Origin: Burkholderiales bacterium
GTDB lineage: Bacteria; Pseudomonadota; Gammaproteobacteria; Burkholderiales; Burkholderiaceae_C
Direction of reading: 5' to 3'
Length of the DNA: 44,704 nt
Assembly (NCBI GenBank): GCA_003963005.1
Contig: RXJW01000126.1
Location: 1 to 44,704 of the forward strand
A program made the translations under genes and the position numbers. A model generated the notes under the pieces. It was not told where the DNA came from. It ran no database searches and saw only the letters and a program-made list of their open reading frames with translations. Shown piece after piece: positions 9,655 through 20,837 of this stretch (position 1 is its first letter; each line of letters begins with the position of its first letter).

Positions 9655-10356
9655 TCAAACGAGGTCGGCCTGGGGGTCTTCCGGAGGTGCCAGCGGCGTG
9701 GCCCGGGCCAGGGCCATCCAGGTGGCGAAGTCGGGCTTGCAGGCGCGCTTCGGGGCGGGGCGGGCGAGCTCGAGGTGGCTGTCGTGGCCGATCAGCACGC
9801 CGTACTCGGGCGGGATTTCGTCGGGCTCGGCGATGCCGGCCTTCAGCACGAACCAGCACTGCCCGCACAGCGCACGGTAGGCCGCGGACTTGGCCGGGCG
9901 GCGCAGCTCGCCGAGCAGGTCGGCCCGGCTGACCTTGATCTCGTGGATGGCAGGCTCGAGGTAGTCCTCCACGGTGCTGTGGCGGATGGAGTAGACGTCG
10001 GGCATGGCGTTGACCCAGACCGTCTTGCCCGCGGGCTCGCCCTCGGCCGGCGGCAAGCCGGCGCGCAGCGTGAGGCCCCGCCAGGCGATGCGGCCGGCGC
10101 GCTGCATCTCGGTGGCGACCCGCGCGACGAGCTGCTCATGGGCATCGCGCGCCGCGCGGTTGCGCGTGAGGGAGGCCGCGATGTGGGCCACGCCGGCATC
10201 GGTCACGCGCAGGCGCTCGCGGCCGTCGGCCTCCTGCAGACGCTCGACCCAGCCGGCTGCCAGCAGCTCGACCTCGACCAGGTCCTGGCTCGGCCAGCCC
10301 GCGCTGCGCCAGAGCTGGCGCAGGCGCTGCAGGTGGACACGGGTGGGGGTGGACAT
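9655..10356 (-). CDS. MmcB-like PD-(D/E)XK fold protein
   Basis: A 233-residue protein. The first 70 residues look like a winged-helix domain (LLAAGWVERLQEADGRERLRVTDAG in context). The rest carries a nuclease-like signature: Pro119-Asp120 in AMPDVYSI and Glu139-Ile-Lys141 in HEIKVSRADL, followed by CGQCWFVL and PPEYGVLIG. This matches the MmcB/YraN-type DNA-repair nuclease fold as I remember it (KVSRADF in MmcB). A role in DNA repair is therefore plausible but inferred. It is a single minus-strand gene between the DUF3857 operon and a terminator. Confidence 0.6.
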   Translation of the reverse strand: MSTPTRVHLQRLRQLWRSAGWPSQDLVEVELLAAGWVERLQEADGRERLRVTDAGVAHIAASLTRNRAARDAHEQLVARVATEMQRAGRIAWRGLTLRAGLPPAEGEPAGKTVWVNAMPDVYSIRHSTVEDYLEPAIHEIKVSRADLLGELRRPAKSAAYRALCGQCWFVLKAGIAEPDEIPPEYGVLIGHDSHLELARPAPKRACKPDFATWMALARATPLAPPEDPQADLV

Positions 10357-10383
10357 GGCGACATCTTCGCGCCGGCACGGGCG

Positions 10384-10408
10384 AAAAAAAGCCCCCGGCG
10401 CCGGGGGC
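10384..10408 (-). terminator. Intrinsic terminator of the DUF4397 gene
   Basis: On the minus strand a perfect 18-base palindrome (GCCCCCGGC/GCCGGGGGC, 10391-10408) is followed directly by seven T residues. It lies 37 bases beyond the stop of the DUF4397 gene, so it ends that transcript before the MmcB-like gene. Confidence 0.9.
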
Positions 10409-10444
10409 GCGGGGGCTGGGTTTCGGCTCAGGCCGGCTGAACGA

Positions 10445-11758
10445 TCAGCGGTCCTTGCTGAACTTGCCCTTCGGGTTGTTCGGGTCGCCCAGCACGAAGA
10501 TCGTGTAGACGCCGTTGGCCGTCAGCGGGGTCAGGCCCGAGGCCGTGCCGGCGGACGGGTTGTACAGCGCGTCGACCTTCAGCGGCGAGTTCACCGTCAC
10601 GACCGAGCCCGTGGAGGAGCTGATGTTGACGGGCGTCGAAGACGTGCCCGGCAGGACGTTGGTCGCCTGCGACTGGAAGTCGATGTTCAGCGACGCCACC
10701 GTGCCGGCGACCGACAGGCCGTTGACCAGGCGCATCTTCACGTTGCCGTTAACGGTCGGCAGGCGGTTGTCGTCCGACAGCACGGCGAGTTGCGGCGTGG
10801 TGGCATCGCCCCAGATCAGCAGCGTGTAGTCGTTGCCGGCGGCAAAGTTCGGCGACGTGAGGTTCAGCGGCAGGCCGTTGACCGTCACGACCGTAGTGCT
10901 GGCACCCGAGTTGAAGCTGAAGTAGTTGCTGGTGTTGGGCGGCAGCGAGGCCGGCAGGATGTTGTTGCCGTTGACCGACGCGGCCACGACCGGCGTACCG
11001 GCCAGCGCGCTCACGGCACGCACGCGCGTCAGCGTGTTCGGGTAGCTCTTGACCGCACCCTTCTGAACGAGGTGCATGCCGTTCACGAGCACGCCGCCGT
11101 TGGTGGCGGTCAGGATCAGCGTGTTGACGCTGGCCGAGTCGAGCGTGACGGCCGGGATGTCCAGGCGCAGGTCGTCGCCCTTCTTGGAGTAGCCGGTCAC
11201 GCGCACGCGGAAGGTGCCCGAGTTGATCTGGGTGTAGCCGCTGCCCGCGCCGCCCTGCAGGTTGGACGTCAGGGGGGTGGCGGTGTCCAGGGAGTCGGTG
11301 CTGGGCGTGACGTAGACGTCCAGGGCGCCGGCGTCCGGAGCCAGGTTCAGGACGACCAGCTTGGCCTTGTTGGCGTCCGGGGCGGCTTGCGACTCTTCCA
11401 GCAGCGAGGTGCGGATGGCACCGGCGAAGCCGTAGGAGATGAAGGTGTAGTTGGTGTTGCCCGCGAGCGTGGGCGTCGTGGCCGACACGCTGGTGCCCAC
11501 GGTGCTTTCGAGCACGCGGGTGGCGGTGTTGCTGGTGTCGACGCCGCCGTAGTCGCCCACGGTCGCGTAGCCGACCTTGCTGTTGATCGTCTTGTCGTTG
11601 ACCGTCAGGTCGAGCTGCGCATAGGACTGCGTGGCGTTGAGCAGGCGGACCTGCGCGGTGCTGCCGCCTTTGCCACCACCACCGCAGGCGGTCAGGAAGG
11701 CCGTGGCCGACAGGCTCAGCGTCAGGACCAGTCGGGTGGCCCAGGGGGTGAATCGCAT
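10445..11758 (-). CDS. DUF4397 domain lipoprotein
   Basis: A 437-residue exported lipoprotein. The signal peptide ends in a lipobox, SATAFLTAC, followed by GGGGKGG, so Cys25 is probably acylated and the protein anchored in the outer membrane or its periplasmic face. The body opens with VRLLNATQSYAQLDLTVND, the DUF4397 pattern, and a second related beta-sandwich module (RVRAVSALAGTPVVAASVNG, later MRLVNGLSVAGTVASLNIDF) suggests two or three copies. A GGAGAG ribosome binding site precedes the start. It ends at a strong terminator and is transcribed alone. Its function is unknown; an extracytoplasmic carbohydrate or surface-binding role is only a guess. Confidence 0.88.
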   Translation of the reverse strand: MRFTPWATRLVLTLSLSATAFLTACGGGGKGGSTAQVRLLNATQSYAQLDLTVNDKTINSKVGYATVGDYGGVDTSNTATRVLESTVGTSVSATTPTLAGNTNYTFISYGFAGAIRTSLLEESQAAPDANKAKLVVLNLAPDAGALDVYVTPSTDSLDTATPLTSNLQGGAGSGYTQINSGTFRVRVTGYSKKGDDLRLDIPAVTLDSASVNTLILTATNGGVLVNGMHLVQKGAVKSYPNTLTRVRAVSALAGTPVVAASVNGNNILPASLPPNTSNYFSFNSGASTTVVTVNGLPLNLTSPNFAAGNDYTLLIWGDATTPQLAVLSDDNRLPTVNGNVKMRLVNGLSVAGTVASLNIDFQSQATNVLPGTSSTPVNISSSTGSVVTVNSPLKVDALYNPSAGTASGLTPLTANGVYTIFVLGDPNNPKGKFSKDR

Positions 11759-11972
11759 CGAGAACTCTCCGAAAAAACCAAACCGCCGGGCTGAACTCCC
11801 AGGCCGCGGACTCGCGATTAGAACTCAAGCCGAGGATGTCACGATGGCCGCCATTTCGCAGCGGGTGAAGAACTGTTGCTGCTGCGCCTGTGCCCAGGCG
11901 CCCGCGCAGCCGCACGTGGCCCCGGCGCCGGGCCTGAGGAGATCCCTCCAATCCGCAGCCGGCCGGGGTCGC

Positions 11973-14036
<2,064 letters not shown>

Positions 14037-14049
14037 GCCTGGCGGCGGC

Positions 14050-14247
14050 TCAGTGGCGGGCCAGCTCCCAGAGCTGGTAGAGCGAGTCGTCGTCCTGCTC
14101 GACGACCTCCAGGCCCCGGGCCAGCTCGAAGCTGGAGTCGTACCAGCCGCAATCGATCTTGCGACCCGCGCCCGACAGCATGGCCGGCGACGGCGCGAGC
14201 TTGGCGACGAAGGCATTGAACTGGGCGATGTGGCTGCGTTGCTGCAT
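14050..14247 (-). CDS. Small hypothetical protein
   Basis: A 65-residue protein starting MQQRSHIAQFNAFVAKLAP. It contains a conserved-looking core, CGWYDSSFELARGLEVVEQD, and no signal peptide or membrane segment. Codon third positions are GC-biased like the neighbours, and a purine-rich GGAGCCC precedes the ATG, so I accept it over the longer open frame that begins at 14400. It converges on fadH. I do not recognise the family. Confidence 0.6.
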   Translation of the reverse strand: MQQRSHIAQFNAFVAKLAPSPAMLSGAGRKIDCGWYDSSFELARGLEVVEQDDDSLYQLWELARH

Positions 14248-14398
14248 GGTGGGCTCCGGTCTTGAAGAGGGCGGCGCCGCTCCCGACGCCATGCCGTCAG
14301 CATCGCGCCCCCGCCCCTCGCGAACCATCGCCCCGACGGCGGTGCGCAGAGGGAGACGATGACGCCGCCACCCCCCACCCCCTCCGAAGAGGGACATC

Positions 14399-14422
14399 AA
14401 AATGGGGTCAGAGTCTATTTTT
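14399..14422. repeat. GGGGTCAGAGTC repeat motif (REP/RAYT-like)
   Basis: AAAATGGGGTCAGAGTCT followed by ATTTTT matches a dispersed motif (AATAGACTCTGACCCCATTTT on the other strand) that I associate with REP elements of IS200-like RAYT transposases. No transposase is present here. The minus-strand copy supplies the TAG stop codon of the DNA alkylation repair gene. Confidence 0.5.
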
Positions 14423-15098
14423 CTGCGCGGCCTCGCCCCAGCCGCGCGAGCTCACGCCGGGCGTCGCTGCCGATCCACCGGGCCGAGCGCTCTTCGCGCT
14501 GACACAGCTTCTCCGCTAATGTGAGTGCAGGCTCACGCAGACCCGGGCTGCGCTTGCCGATCTGCCGCAGCGCCCAGTTCACGGCCTTCTTGACGAAGTT
14601 CCGGTCGTCGCCCGCGGCGGCTTCGATCAGCGGCAGCCGGGCGATGAAGTCGGCCTCCGGTCGTGACTTCTGGTGCACCGCCGCCACGGCCAGCAGCGCG
14701 AACCCGGCGCGCTTCTCGAACTCGGCCTCGCGCGCCGCCCAGCGCGGGATGGCATCCCACGCCAGCGGGCTGTTGACGAAGGCATTGAGGCAGGCCTGGT
14801 CGCACACGTCCCAGGCCGCCATGCCGGCGACCCAGTGGTCCATCTGCGCCGACGTCAACCGCGCCGGCTCGGCCACCATGCCGGCGAGCATCTGGGCGTC
14901 GGGGATGGCCGTGTCCCACAGCGCGAGGGCGAGGTCGTGGTCGCGCCCCAGCGCCCTGGCCAGCGCCCGCAGCGTGGGCACGGCCACGCCCAGCCGCCCG
15001 TCACCGCCCTGGCCGAAGCGGGCCAGCGCATCGAGCTGATCAGGCCGCGCGGCAGCGCGCAGGCGCGCCAGGGCTGCGGCGAGGCGGGTCGGGTCCAT
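14415..15098 (-). CDS. DNA alkylation repair protein (AlkD-like HEAT repeats)
   Basis: A 227-residue all-helical protein of the AlkD/HEAT-repeat glycosylase family, which removes positively charged alkylated bases without flipping them. Recognisable segments are GVAVPTLRALAR, WDVCDQACLNAF and the C-terminal NFVKKAVNWALRQIGKR, the usual family hallmark. The start MDPTRLAAALARLRA gives the normal length; a longer frame to 15230 adds an unlikely Cys-rich N terminus. Its stop codon is inside a dispersed repeat motif, so the last few residues (GRGRAEK) may be altered from the ancestral end. It is divergent from the thioredoxin gene. Confidence 0.85.
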   Translation of the reverse strand: MDPTRLAAALARLRAAARPDQLDALARFGQGGDGRLGVAVPTLRALARALGRDHDLALALWDTAIPDAQMLAGMVAEPARLTSAQMDHWVAGMAAWDVCDQACLNAFVNSPLAWDAIPRWAAREAEFEKRAGFALLAVAAVHQKSRPEADFIARLPLIEAAAGDDRNFVKKAVNWALRQIGKRSPGLREPALTLAEKLCQREERSARWIGSDARRELARLGRGRAEK

Positions 15099-15244
15099 GG
15101 CCGCCGACTCTAGCGGGTCGGGCGGTGTACAAGCTTGCGCCCGCGCCACCCACATGCAGGCGGCGCAGAAGCTCATGCCGTCGGCTTGCGCAGCGCCCGC
15201 CCAATCCCGAGCAGAATCTCGCCACTGCATTCGCCCTCATTCAC

Positions 15245-16795
15245 ATGAAGCTGATCCCCCTGCTGTCGTCGATCGCGCTCGCCCTGAGCCTGGCCTCGCC
15301 CACGCTGCACGCCAGCACCGGCCCGGGCGTGTCCTGGCAGGCGGCCGCGGCCGACGCCGACATCGACCGCTACTTCGTCCAGGCCAAGACCAAGAAGAAG
15401 CCGGTGCTGCTGTACTGGGGCGCGAAGTGGTGCCCGCCCTGCAACCAGCTCAAGGCGACGCTGTTCAACCGCGCCGACTTCATCGAGCAGAGCAAGGCCT
15501 TCGTGGCCGTCGGCATCGACGGGGACGCGCCCGGTGCGCAAAAGCTCGGCACGCGCTTCAAGGTGCGCGGCTACCCGACGCTGATCCTGTTCAGCCCCGC
15601 CGGCATCGAGATCACCCGGCTGCCCGGCGAGGCCGATGCCGCCCAGGTCATGAAGGTGCTGCAGCTCGGCCTGTCCAGCGGCCGCCCGGTCAAGGCCGTG
15701 CTGGCCGATGCCAAGGCCGGCAAGAAGCTCAGCGCCAACGAATGGCGCCTGCTGGGCTTCTACGGCTGGGAGACGGACGAGCAGCAACTTTTGCCCGTCG
15801 CCGAGCGCGCCGCCACGCTGGCGCAGCTCGCCAAGGCCAGCGAAGGCGCCGACGCCGAGACCGCGACGCGCCTGTGGCTCAAGTCCGTCGGCGCGCTCGC
15901 CGAGGGCAAGACGGCCGACCCCGCCGGCCTGCCGCGGCTGCGCGCCGTGCTGGCCGACGCCGCACAGGCGCATGCCCAGATGGACGTGCTGACCAACGAG
16001 GCGCCCGACCTCGTCAAGGCCTTCGCGCCGCAGCCAGGCGACGCCCGCAACGCCCTGGTCACGGAGTTCGACGCGGCCCTCAAGCGCCTCAATGCCGACA
16101 CGACCCTGTCGCGCGCCGACCGGCTCAATGCGCTGCAGGCCCGCATCGACCTGGCCCGCCTGGATTCGCCCAAGGACGAAACCCAGCCCAAGGGACTGCC
16201 CCCCGCGCTGCTGGCCGAGGCCCGCGACCAGGCCGGCCGCGCCAACCGCGAGGTCACCGATGGCTACGAACGCCAGGCCGTCGTGACCGAGGCCGCCCAC
16301 CTGCTGGGCCGCGCCGGCCTGTGGAAGGAGAGCGACGACCTGCTGAAGTCGGCCCTGGCCCGCAGCCACTCGCCCTACTACCTGATGAGCCAGCTCGGCG
16401 GCAACGCCAGGAAGCAAGGCCGCAAGCAGGAAGCGCTGCAGTGGTACGAGGAGGCCTTCAACAAGAGCGAAGGCCCGGCCACGCGGCTGCAGTGGGGCTC
16501 GAACTACCTGGGCGCGCTGATCGAGCTGTCGCCGGAAGACGCCCCGCGCATCGAGAAGGCGGCCGCCCAGCTCTTCACCGAGGCCGAGAAGGACCCCGGC
16601 GCCTTCTACGAGCGCAGCGAGCGGTCGCTGAAGAAGGTCGCCAGCCTGCTGGCCGCCTGGGGCCAGTCGCCGGCACAGCTGGCCGTGGTGGGCCGGCTCA
16701 AGGCGCAGCTCGACGGTGTGTGCGGCAGGCTCGACGCGAGCGACGCCAAAGCGCGCTCGGCCTGCGAAGGCCTGATGAAAACCAAGAAGGCCTGA
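15245..16795 (+). CDS. Periplasmic thioredoxin-domain protein
   Basis: A 516-residue exported protein. A signal peptide (MKLIPLLSSIALALSLASPTLHA) decides the start over a longer open frame from 15125. A thioredoxin fold follows with the active site WCPPC (Cys63, Cys66) and a cis-proline loop GYPTLILFSP. The C-terminal 350 residues are helical and alanine-rich, without clear motifs, and may hold TPR-like repeats (KQGRKQEALQWYEEAF). It probably acts as a thiol reductase or chaperone-like factor in the periplasm. It runs four bases ahead of the DUF3667 gene, so the two are likely co-transcribed. Confidence 0.87.
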   Translation: MKLIPLLSSIALALSLASPTLHASTGPGVSWQAAAADADIDRYFVQAKTKKKPVLLYWGAKWCPPCNQLKATLFNRADFIEQSKAFVAVGIDGDAPGAQKLGTRFKVRGYPTLILFSPAGIEITRLPGEADAAQVMKVLQLGLSSGRPVKAVLADAKAGKKLSANEWRLLGFYGWETDEQQLLPVAERAATLAQLAKASEGADAETATRLWLKSVGALAEGKTADPAGLPRLRAVLADAAQAHAQMDVLTNEAPDLVKAFAPQPGDARNALVTEFDAALKRLNADTTLSRADRLNALQARIDLARLDSPKDETQPKGLPPALLAEARDQAGRANREVTDGYERQAVVTEAAHLLGRAGLWKESDDLLKSALARSHSPYYLMSQLGGNARKQGRKQEALQWYEEAFNKSEGPATRLQWGSNYLGALIELSPEDAPRIEKAAAQLFTEAEKDPGAFYERSERSLKKVASLLAAWGQSPAQLAVVGRLKAQLDGVCGRLDASDAKARSACEGLMKTKKA

Positions 16796-16799
16796 CGCC

Positions 16800-17852
16800 G
16801 TGGTGGACGAGCTCAGCGGGCTTTCCGGCGGCGCCGCCGCAGTCGCCGCCTCTGCCGAGGCTGCAGGCCTGGCCGGCGGTGGCGGCCACCGTGGCGGGCA
16901 TGGCCACGGCCACGGCGGCACCTGCCTGAACTGCCAGGCCACACTCGCGCCCCAGGCCCGCTTCTGCAGCCAGTGCGGGCAGGACACGGCCAACCACCCG
17001 CCGTCGCTGATGGAATTCGTGCACGAATTCGTCAGCCACTACATCGCGGTGGAAGGCACGCTCTGGAAGAGCCTGTGGGGCCTGATGGCCCGGCCTGGCT
17101 TCCTGACGATGGAATACCTCGCCGGCCGCAAGCAGCGCTACGTGCTGCCGCTGCGCCTGCTGCTGACGCTGGGCCTGCTGTTCTTCCTGGCGCTGAAGCT
17201 GGTGCCCGGCGCCCCCCAGGTCGTCGGCGTCGGTGACGATGACGACGAGGCCGTGGTCCAGGTGGCGGACGCCGCCTCCGCCGCCGAAGCCGCCTCCACC
17301 GTGCGGGCGGCCAAGCTTGCCAAGGCGAACGAGAAGATCGAGCAGGCCACGCGACGTGTGGCCGAGCAGTCCGGCGACATGACGATCATGGACCATCGGA
17401 TCACGGACCGGCTGCCCGAAGGCATGCAGGCCAAGGTCAAGCGCGCCGAGGCGCATTGGCGCGAAGACCCGAAGGGCTCGGCCAAGGCCATGGGCGCGAC
17501 GATGCTGGGCCTGGCGCCCTATGCGGTACTGTGCTCGCTGCCCTTCTTCGCCGGCCTGCTCAAGCTGCTGTTCTGGCGCCAGCCCTATGGCGCGCATTTC
17601 GTGTTCGCGATGCACCTGCATGCCGCCTGGTACGGCATGCTGCTGCTGGCCGTGCTGCTGCCCTGGGGCGGCGTGATCTTCGCGGCCTGGCTGTGGTCCA
17701 ACGTCTACCCCGTCGTCGCCCTCAAGCGCGTGCATGCCGCGAGCTGGTGGACGACGCTGCTGCGCGCCGCCGTGCTGGCGGTGCTGCACTGGCTGATCAT
17801 CGGCCTGGGCCTGCTGGCACTGACGCTGGTGGGCGCGCTCTCGACGGCCTGA
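16800..17852 (+). CDS. DUF3667 membrane protein with zinc ribbon
   Basis: A 350-residue protein starting on GTG. After a glycine/alanine-rich N terminus it has a His/Gly tract (HRGGHGHGHGG, about residues 30-40) directly before a zinc ribbon with CLNC and CSQC pairs (residues 42-60). It then has the DUF3667 block (ARPGFLTMEYLAGRKQRYVLPLR) and membrane helices at about 117-135 and four more in the last 120 residues. An acidic/Ala-rich coiled region separates them. It follows the thioredoxin gene with a 4-base gap. The family has no established function; metal binding by the N terminus is inferred. Confidence 0.85.
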   Translation: MVDELSGLSGGAAAVAASAEAAGLAGGGGHRGGHGHGHGGTCLNCQATLAPQARFCSQCGQDTANHPPSLMEFVHEFVSHYIAVEGTLWKSLWGLMARPGFLTMEYLAGRKQRYVLPLRLLLTLGLLFFLALKLVPGAPQVVGVGDDDDEAVVQVADAASAAEAASTVRAAKLAKANEKIEQATRRVAEQSGDMTIMDHRITDRLPEGMQAKVKRAEAHWREDPKGSAKAMGATMLGLAPYAVLCSLPFFAGLLKLLFWRQPYGAHFVFAMHLHAAWYGMLLLAVLLPWGGVIFAAWLWSNVYPVVALKRVHAASWWTTLLRAAVLAVLHWLIIGLGLLALTLVGALSTA

Positions 17853-17881
17853 CCACCGCTCTCATCCGCCCTCACTCGCCG

Positions 17882-18907
17882 TCACTCTGCAGCCAGCGGC
17901 TCACCGTCGGCCTGCCGGTCCGGCTCGGTAGTGCGCAGGATCTCGCCCAGCACCGACGTCGCGTAATGGCCCGCCGGCAGCCAGAAGTCCAGGCGCAGCT
18001 GGTCGGCGGCCGGCCAGTCCCAGGCGAAGTCGCCAGGCCGACTCACGAGCGCCCGCCGCTCCTGGTCCAGCCCGGCGTGCTCCAGGCCGTCGCACAGCGT
18101 GGCATGACGCTGCGCCACGCCGTTCTCGAGCGCCTGCGCCTGGTCCGTGGTGCTCACCCGGCCCCGGCCCCAGAGCGGCCCGGTGGGCTGGCCCGCGTCG
18201 TCGAGCACGTCGCCCGGCAGGGTCTGCCCCCACAGGCCCTGCTGGATGCGCAGCGCGAGCACCTCGTTGAAGACGAAGGAGCGCACCGCCGACAGGTACA
18301 GGCCCTTCTTTTTCGGGTGGCGCACGCGGATCTCGCGCGCCAGCATCGCCCGGCCCTGTTCGACATTCCCGCCGTCGTGCCCGAAACGCTGGGCGCCGAA
18401 GTAGTTCGGCACCCCCTGGGCCGCCACCGCGCGCAGGTTGGCCTCGACGGCCTCGCGCGCGCCGGTCACGTCGCGCAGCAGGATGCGGAAGTGGTTGCCG
18501 CGCAGGTCGCCGGGGCGCAGCTTCTTCGCATGGCGGCTCTGGCTCAGCACCTGGAACTCCGGGTGCTGCAGCCGCGTCAGGTCGGGCGCCTCACCCTTGG
18601 GCACGTAAAGCGTGAACGCCTGGCGGGTGACGGCATGGCGGTCCTTCAGCCCCGCGTAGCCGACGTCCCAGGCCTGCACGCCCGCGGCCTCGGCGAGCCG
18701 CTCGGCGACGAAGGCGGTGTTGGCGCCGTTCTTCTCCACCTCCACCCGGACATGCTCGCCCGCCCCCGAGGGCGGCTGCAAGGGCAGCTCCGTGACGACG
18801 AAGTCCTCGTTGTGGCGCTTCAGCACGGCGTGGGCGCCGGTGGCCGGATAGGCGGACGGCCAGGCGGGTAGAGCGGACGAAGCGGCGGGGGTGGGATGGT
18901 CGGTCAT
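17882..18907 (-). CDS. truD: tRNA pseudouridine(13) synthase TruD
   Basis: Isomerises U13 of tRNA-Glu to pseudouridine. The 341-residue protein is close to the usual length of about 350 and has the TruD signature GYAGLKDRHAVTRQAFTL with the catalytic Asp89. Other family blocks include NYFGAQRFGHDGGN and RHAKKLRPGDLRGNHF. The start MTDHPTPAASS at 18907 is the only one giving a normal N terminus; the upstream open frame reads into ssb antisense. It lies downstream of the ssb terminator and so has a separate promoter in 18908-18998. Confidence 0.95.
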   Translation of the reverse strand: MTDHPTPAASSALPAWPSAYPATGAHAVLKRHNEDFVVTELPLQPPSGAGEHVRVEVEKNGANTAFVAERLAEAAGVQAWDVGYAGLKDRHAVTRQAFTLYVPKGEAPDLTRLQHPEFQVLSQSRHAKKLRPGDLRGNHFRILLRDVTGAREAVEANLRAVAAQGVPNYFGAQRFGHDGGNVEQGRAMLAREIRVRHPKKKGLYLSAVRSFVFNEVLALRIQQGLWGQTLPGDVLDDAGQPTGPLWGRGRVSTTDQAQALENGVAQRHATLCDGLEHAGLDQERRALVSRPGDFAWDWPAADQLRLDFWLPAGHYATSVLGEILRTTEPDRQADGEPLAAE

Positions 18908-18998
18908 GGGCGGTCGAGGCGGCCCGTGGGCCGTTCGCGGGGATTCTCGCGCGGGCCACGGCGCGGACGGTCCGGCCCGATCCAGCGCGCGGGACCAT

Positions 18999-19030
18999 GA
19001 AAAAAGCCCCACGTGCGTGCACGAGGGGCT
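18999..19030 (-). terminator. Intrinsic terminator of ssb
   Basis: On the minus strand AGCCCC (from 19030) pairs with GGGGCT (to 19005), with further pairing of CGTG and CACG inside, followed by a run of six T residues. It lies 31 bases after the ssb stop and ahead of truD. Confidence 0.85.
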
Positions 19031-19061
19031 TCTCGGGGCGGCGGCTCGGTGCCGCCGGCCT

Positions 19062-19586
19062 TCAGAACGGGATGTCGTCGTCCATGTCGTCGAACCCCGT
19101 CGACGCCTTGGGCGCCGGGGCCGGGGCGCGCTGGGGGGCCGGGCGCGGGGCGGCCGGGCGGGCTGCGGCGCGGGGGGCACCGCCGCCCATGTCGTCGCCG
19201 CCGCCACGGCTGTAGCCGCCGCCACCGCCCATGTCCTCACCACCGCCGCCCTCGCGGCCGCCGAGCAGCTGCATCTGGTCGGCAATGATTTCGGTGGTGT
19301 AGGTGTCGCGGCCTTCCTTGTCCTGCCACTTGCGGGTCTTCAGGCGCCCTTCCACGTAGACGGGGCGGCCCTTCTTCAGGTATTCGCCGGCGATCTCGGC
19401 CAGGCGGTCGTTGAAGACGACGCGGTGCCATTCGGTTTCTTCCTGGCGCTCGCCGGTCTCGCGGTTCTTCCAGTTGCGGGTCGTGGCCAGGCTGATCGTG
19501 CACCAGGCACCGCCATTGGGGTTGTAGCGGAGCTCGGGGTCGCGGCCGAGGTTGCCGATGAGGATGACTTTGTTGACGCTGGCCAT
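19062..19586 (-). CDS. ssb: Single-stranded DNA-binding protein
   Basis: Binds and protects single-stranded DNA in replication, recombination and repair. The 174-residue protein has the OB fold (residues 1-110: [58 protein letters not shown]), a glycine- and proline-rich flexible linker, and the acidic partner-binding tip DDMDDDIPF. It is a single gene ended by a terminator and divergent from the sensor kinase. Orthology is clear from length and tail. Confidence 0.97.
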   Translation of the reverse strand: MASVNKVILIGNLGRDPELRYNPNGGAWCTISLATTRNWKNRETGERQEETEWHRVVFNDRLAEIAGEYLKKGRPVYVEGRLKTRKWQDKEGRDTYTTEIIADQMQLLGGREGGGGEDMGGGGGYSRGGGDDMGGGAPRAAARPAAPRPAPQRAPAPAPKASTGFDDMDDDIPF

Positions 19587-19720
19587 GGCTCGTCCGAATG
19601 CGGTGGGGGAAGGGAGCGAATTATGCCGGGCGGCCCGGACGCCATGTCCGCCGTCCCGCATCCCGCACCCCGGTGCCCGCACTTCGTCTCCGCCGGCCCC
19701 GCCCGGGGCCTCACCCTCCC

Positions 19721-19726
19721 TAAGAT
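19721..19726 (+). promoter_or_regulatory. TANNNT -10-like box of the sensor kinase gene
   Basis: TAAGAT ends seven bases before the ATG at 19734 and overlaps the alternative ATG at 19725. This favours 19734 as start on a leaderless transcript. No ribosome binding site is seen for either start. Confidence 0.4.
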
Positions 19727-19733
19727 GACCCCC

Positions 19734-20837
19734 ATGGACAGCCTGGCCCTCGCCCCCACCCGCCGCCGCCCCAACGCGCGGCTGTGGCTGGCCTACGCCG
19801 GCTGCTGTGCGCTGGCCTGGTGCCTGTTCGTGCTGGCCGGCAGCGAGTTCGACCGCGGGCTGGACCCGTTCTGGCTCGCCGTCTACCAGGCCACGACCAT
19901 GCTTTGGGCGCCGATGCTGCTGGGCATTGCCGTCTGGCCGGTGGCGCGCCGGCTGCATCGCGCCGACACCGGCCTCGCCGCCACGGCACTGGCCCATGCG
20001 ATGGCGGCCTTCGGCTTTGCCGCGCTGTGGCAGGCGGGCGAGTTCGCGGTGAACGCGATGCTCTTCGGCACCGACCACGCCGGCGCCGTGCTCGTGGCCG
20101 GGCTGCTGTGGCGCTCGGTGTGGGGCCTGGTGGTCTACGCCACCATCGCCACGGCGTTCACGGCCGTGCTGCAGTCGCGGGCGGCCCGGGCTGCGGCCGT
20201 GCACGCCGCACAGGCCGAGAGCGCGCTGGCCAAGGCCGAGCTGTCGGCCATCAGCGGCAAGCTCAACCCGCATTTCCTGTTCAACACGCTGAACTCGCTG
20301 ATCGCGCTGACCCGCAAGGACCCGGCCGGCGCCGAGGCCGCGCTGCTCCAGTTCTCGTCGATGCTGCGCTACGTGCTCGACACCAAGCGCGGCGCGGAAG
20401 ACCGCGTGATGCTGTCCGACGAGATTGATTTCCTGCGCGACTACCTGGCCCTCGAAGCGCTGCGCCTGGGCCCCCGCCTGCGCGTGGACTGGGACCTGGA
20501 GGAGCGCGTGATGGCCGACGAGCTGCCGCCGCTGACGCTGCAGCCGCTGGTGGAGAACTCCATCCTGCATGCCGTGGCCAACCGCAAGGGTGGCGGCACG
20601 GTCACGATCTCGGCGCGCCGCAATGCGCTGAACCACGGCCTGGACCTCGCCGTGGCCGACGACGGCCCGGGCTGCGAGCCCGCCGCACTGGAGCCCCAGC
20701 CGGGCCAGCGCCGCGGCGTGGGCCTGGCCGCACTCAAGAAGCGCTTTGCGCTGGACTACGACGGCCAGGCTCGACTGCGCATCCACACGGCCCCCGGCGC
20801 CGGCTTTCGCGTCGACCTCTTCATTCCCCAAACATGA
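19734..20837 (+). CDS. LytS/YehU-type sensor histidine kinase
   Basis: A 367-residue inner-membrane kinase. Four hydrophobic helices (about residues 17-145) form the sensor part, with no periplasmic domain of note. A short coiled segment leads to the His_kinase domain with phosphoacceptor His180 in [13 protein letters not shown], and the ATPase has the N box ([10 protein letters not shown]) and G box ([19 protein letters not shown]). The start is 19734 or 19725; the first is preferred from the upstream TAAGAT box. It overlaps the response regulator by four bases (ATGA), so it phosphorylates that partner. The signal is unknown. Confidence 0.92.
   Translation: MDSLALAPTRRRPNARLWLAYAGCCALAWCLFVLAGSEFDRGLDPFWLAVYQATTMLWAPMLLGIAVWPVARRLHRADTGLAATALAHAMAAFGFAALWQAGEFAVNAMLFGTDHAGAVLVAGLLWRSVWGLVVYATIATAFTAVLQSRAARAAAVHAAQAESALAKAELSAISGKLNPHFLFNTLNSLIALTRKDPAGAEAALLQFSSMLRYVLDTKRGAEDRVMLSDEIDFLRDYLALEALRLGPRLRVDWDLEERVMADELPPLTLQPLVENSILHAVANRKGGGTVTISARRNALNHGLDLAVADDGPGCEPAALEPQPGQRRGVGLAALKKRFALDYDGQARLRIHTAPGAGFRVDLFIPQT

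Noticed and set aside
6917..9880. Plus-strand 987-codon open frame antisense to the DUF3857 gene
   Set aside because: Same artefact of GC-rich DNA; the minus strand encodes a signal peptide and a transglutaminase triad.
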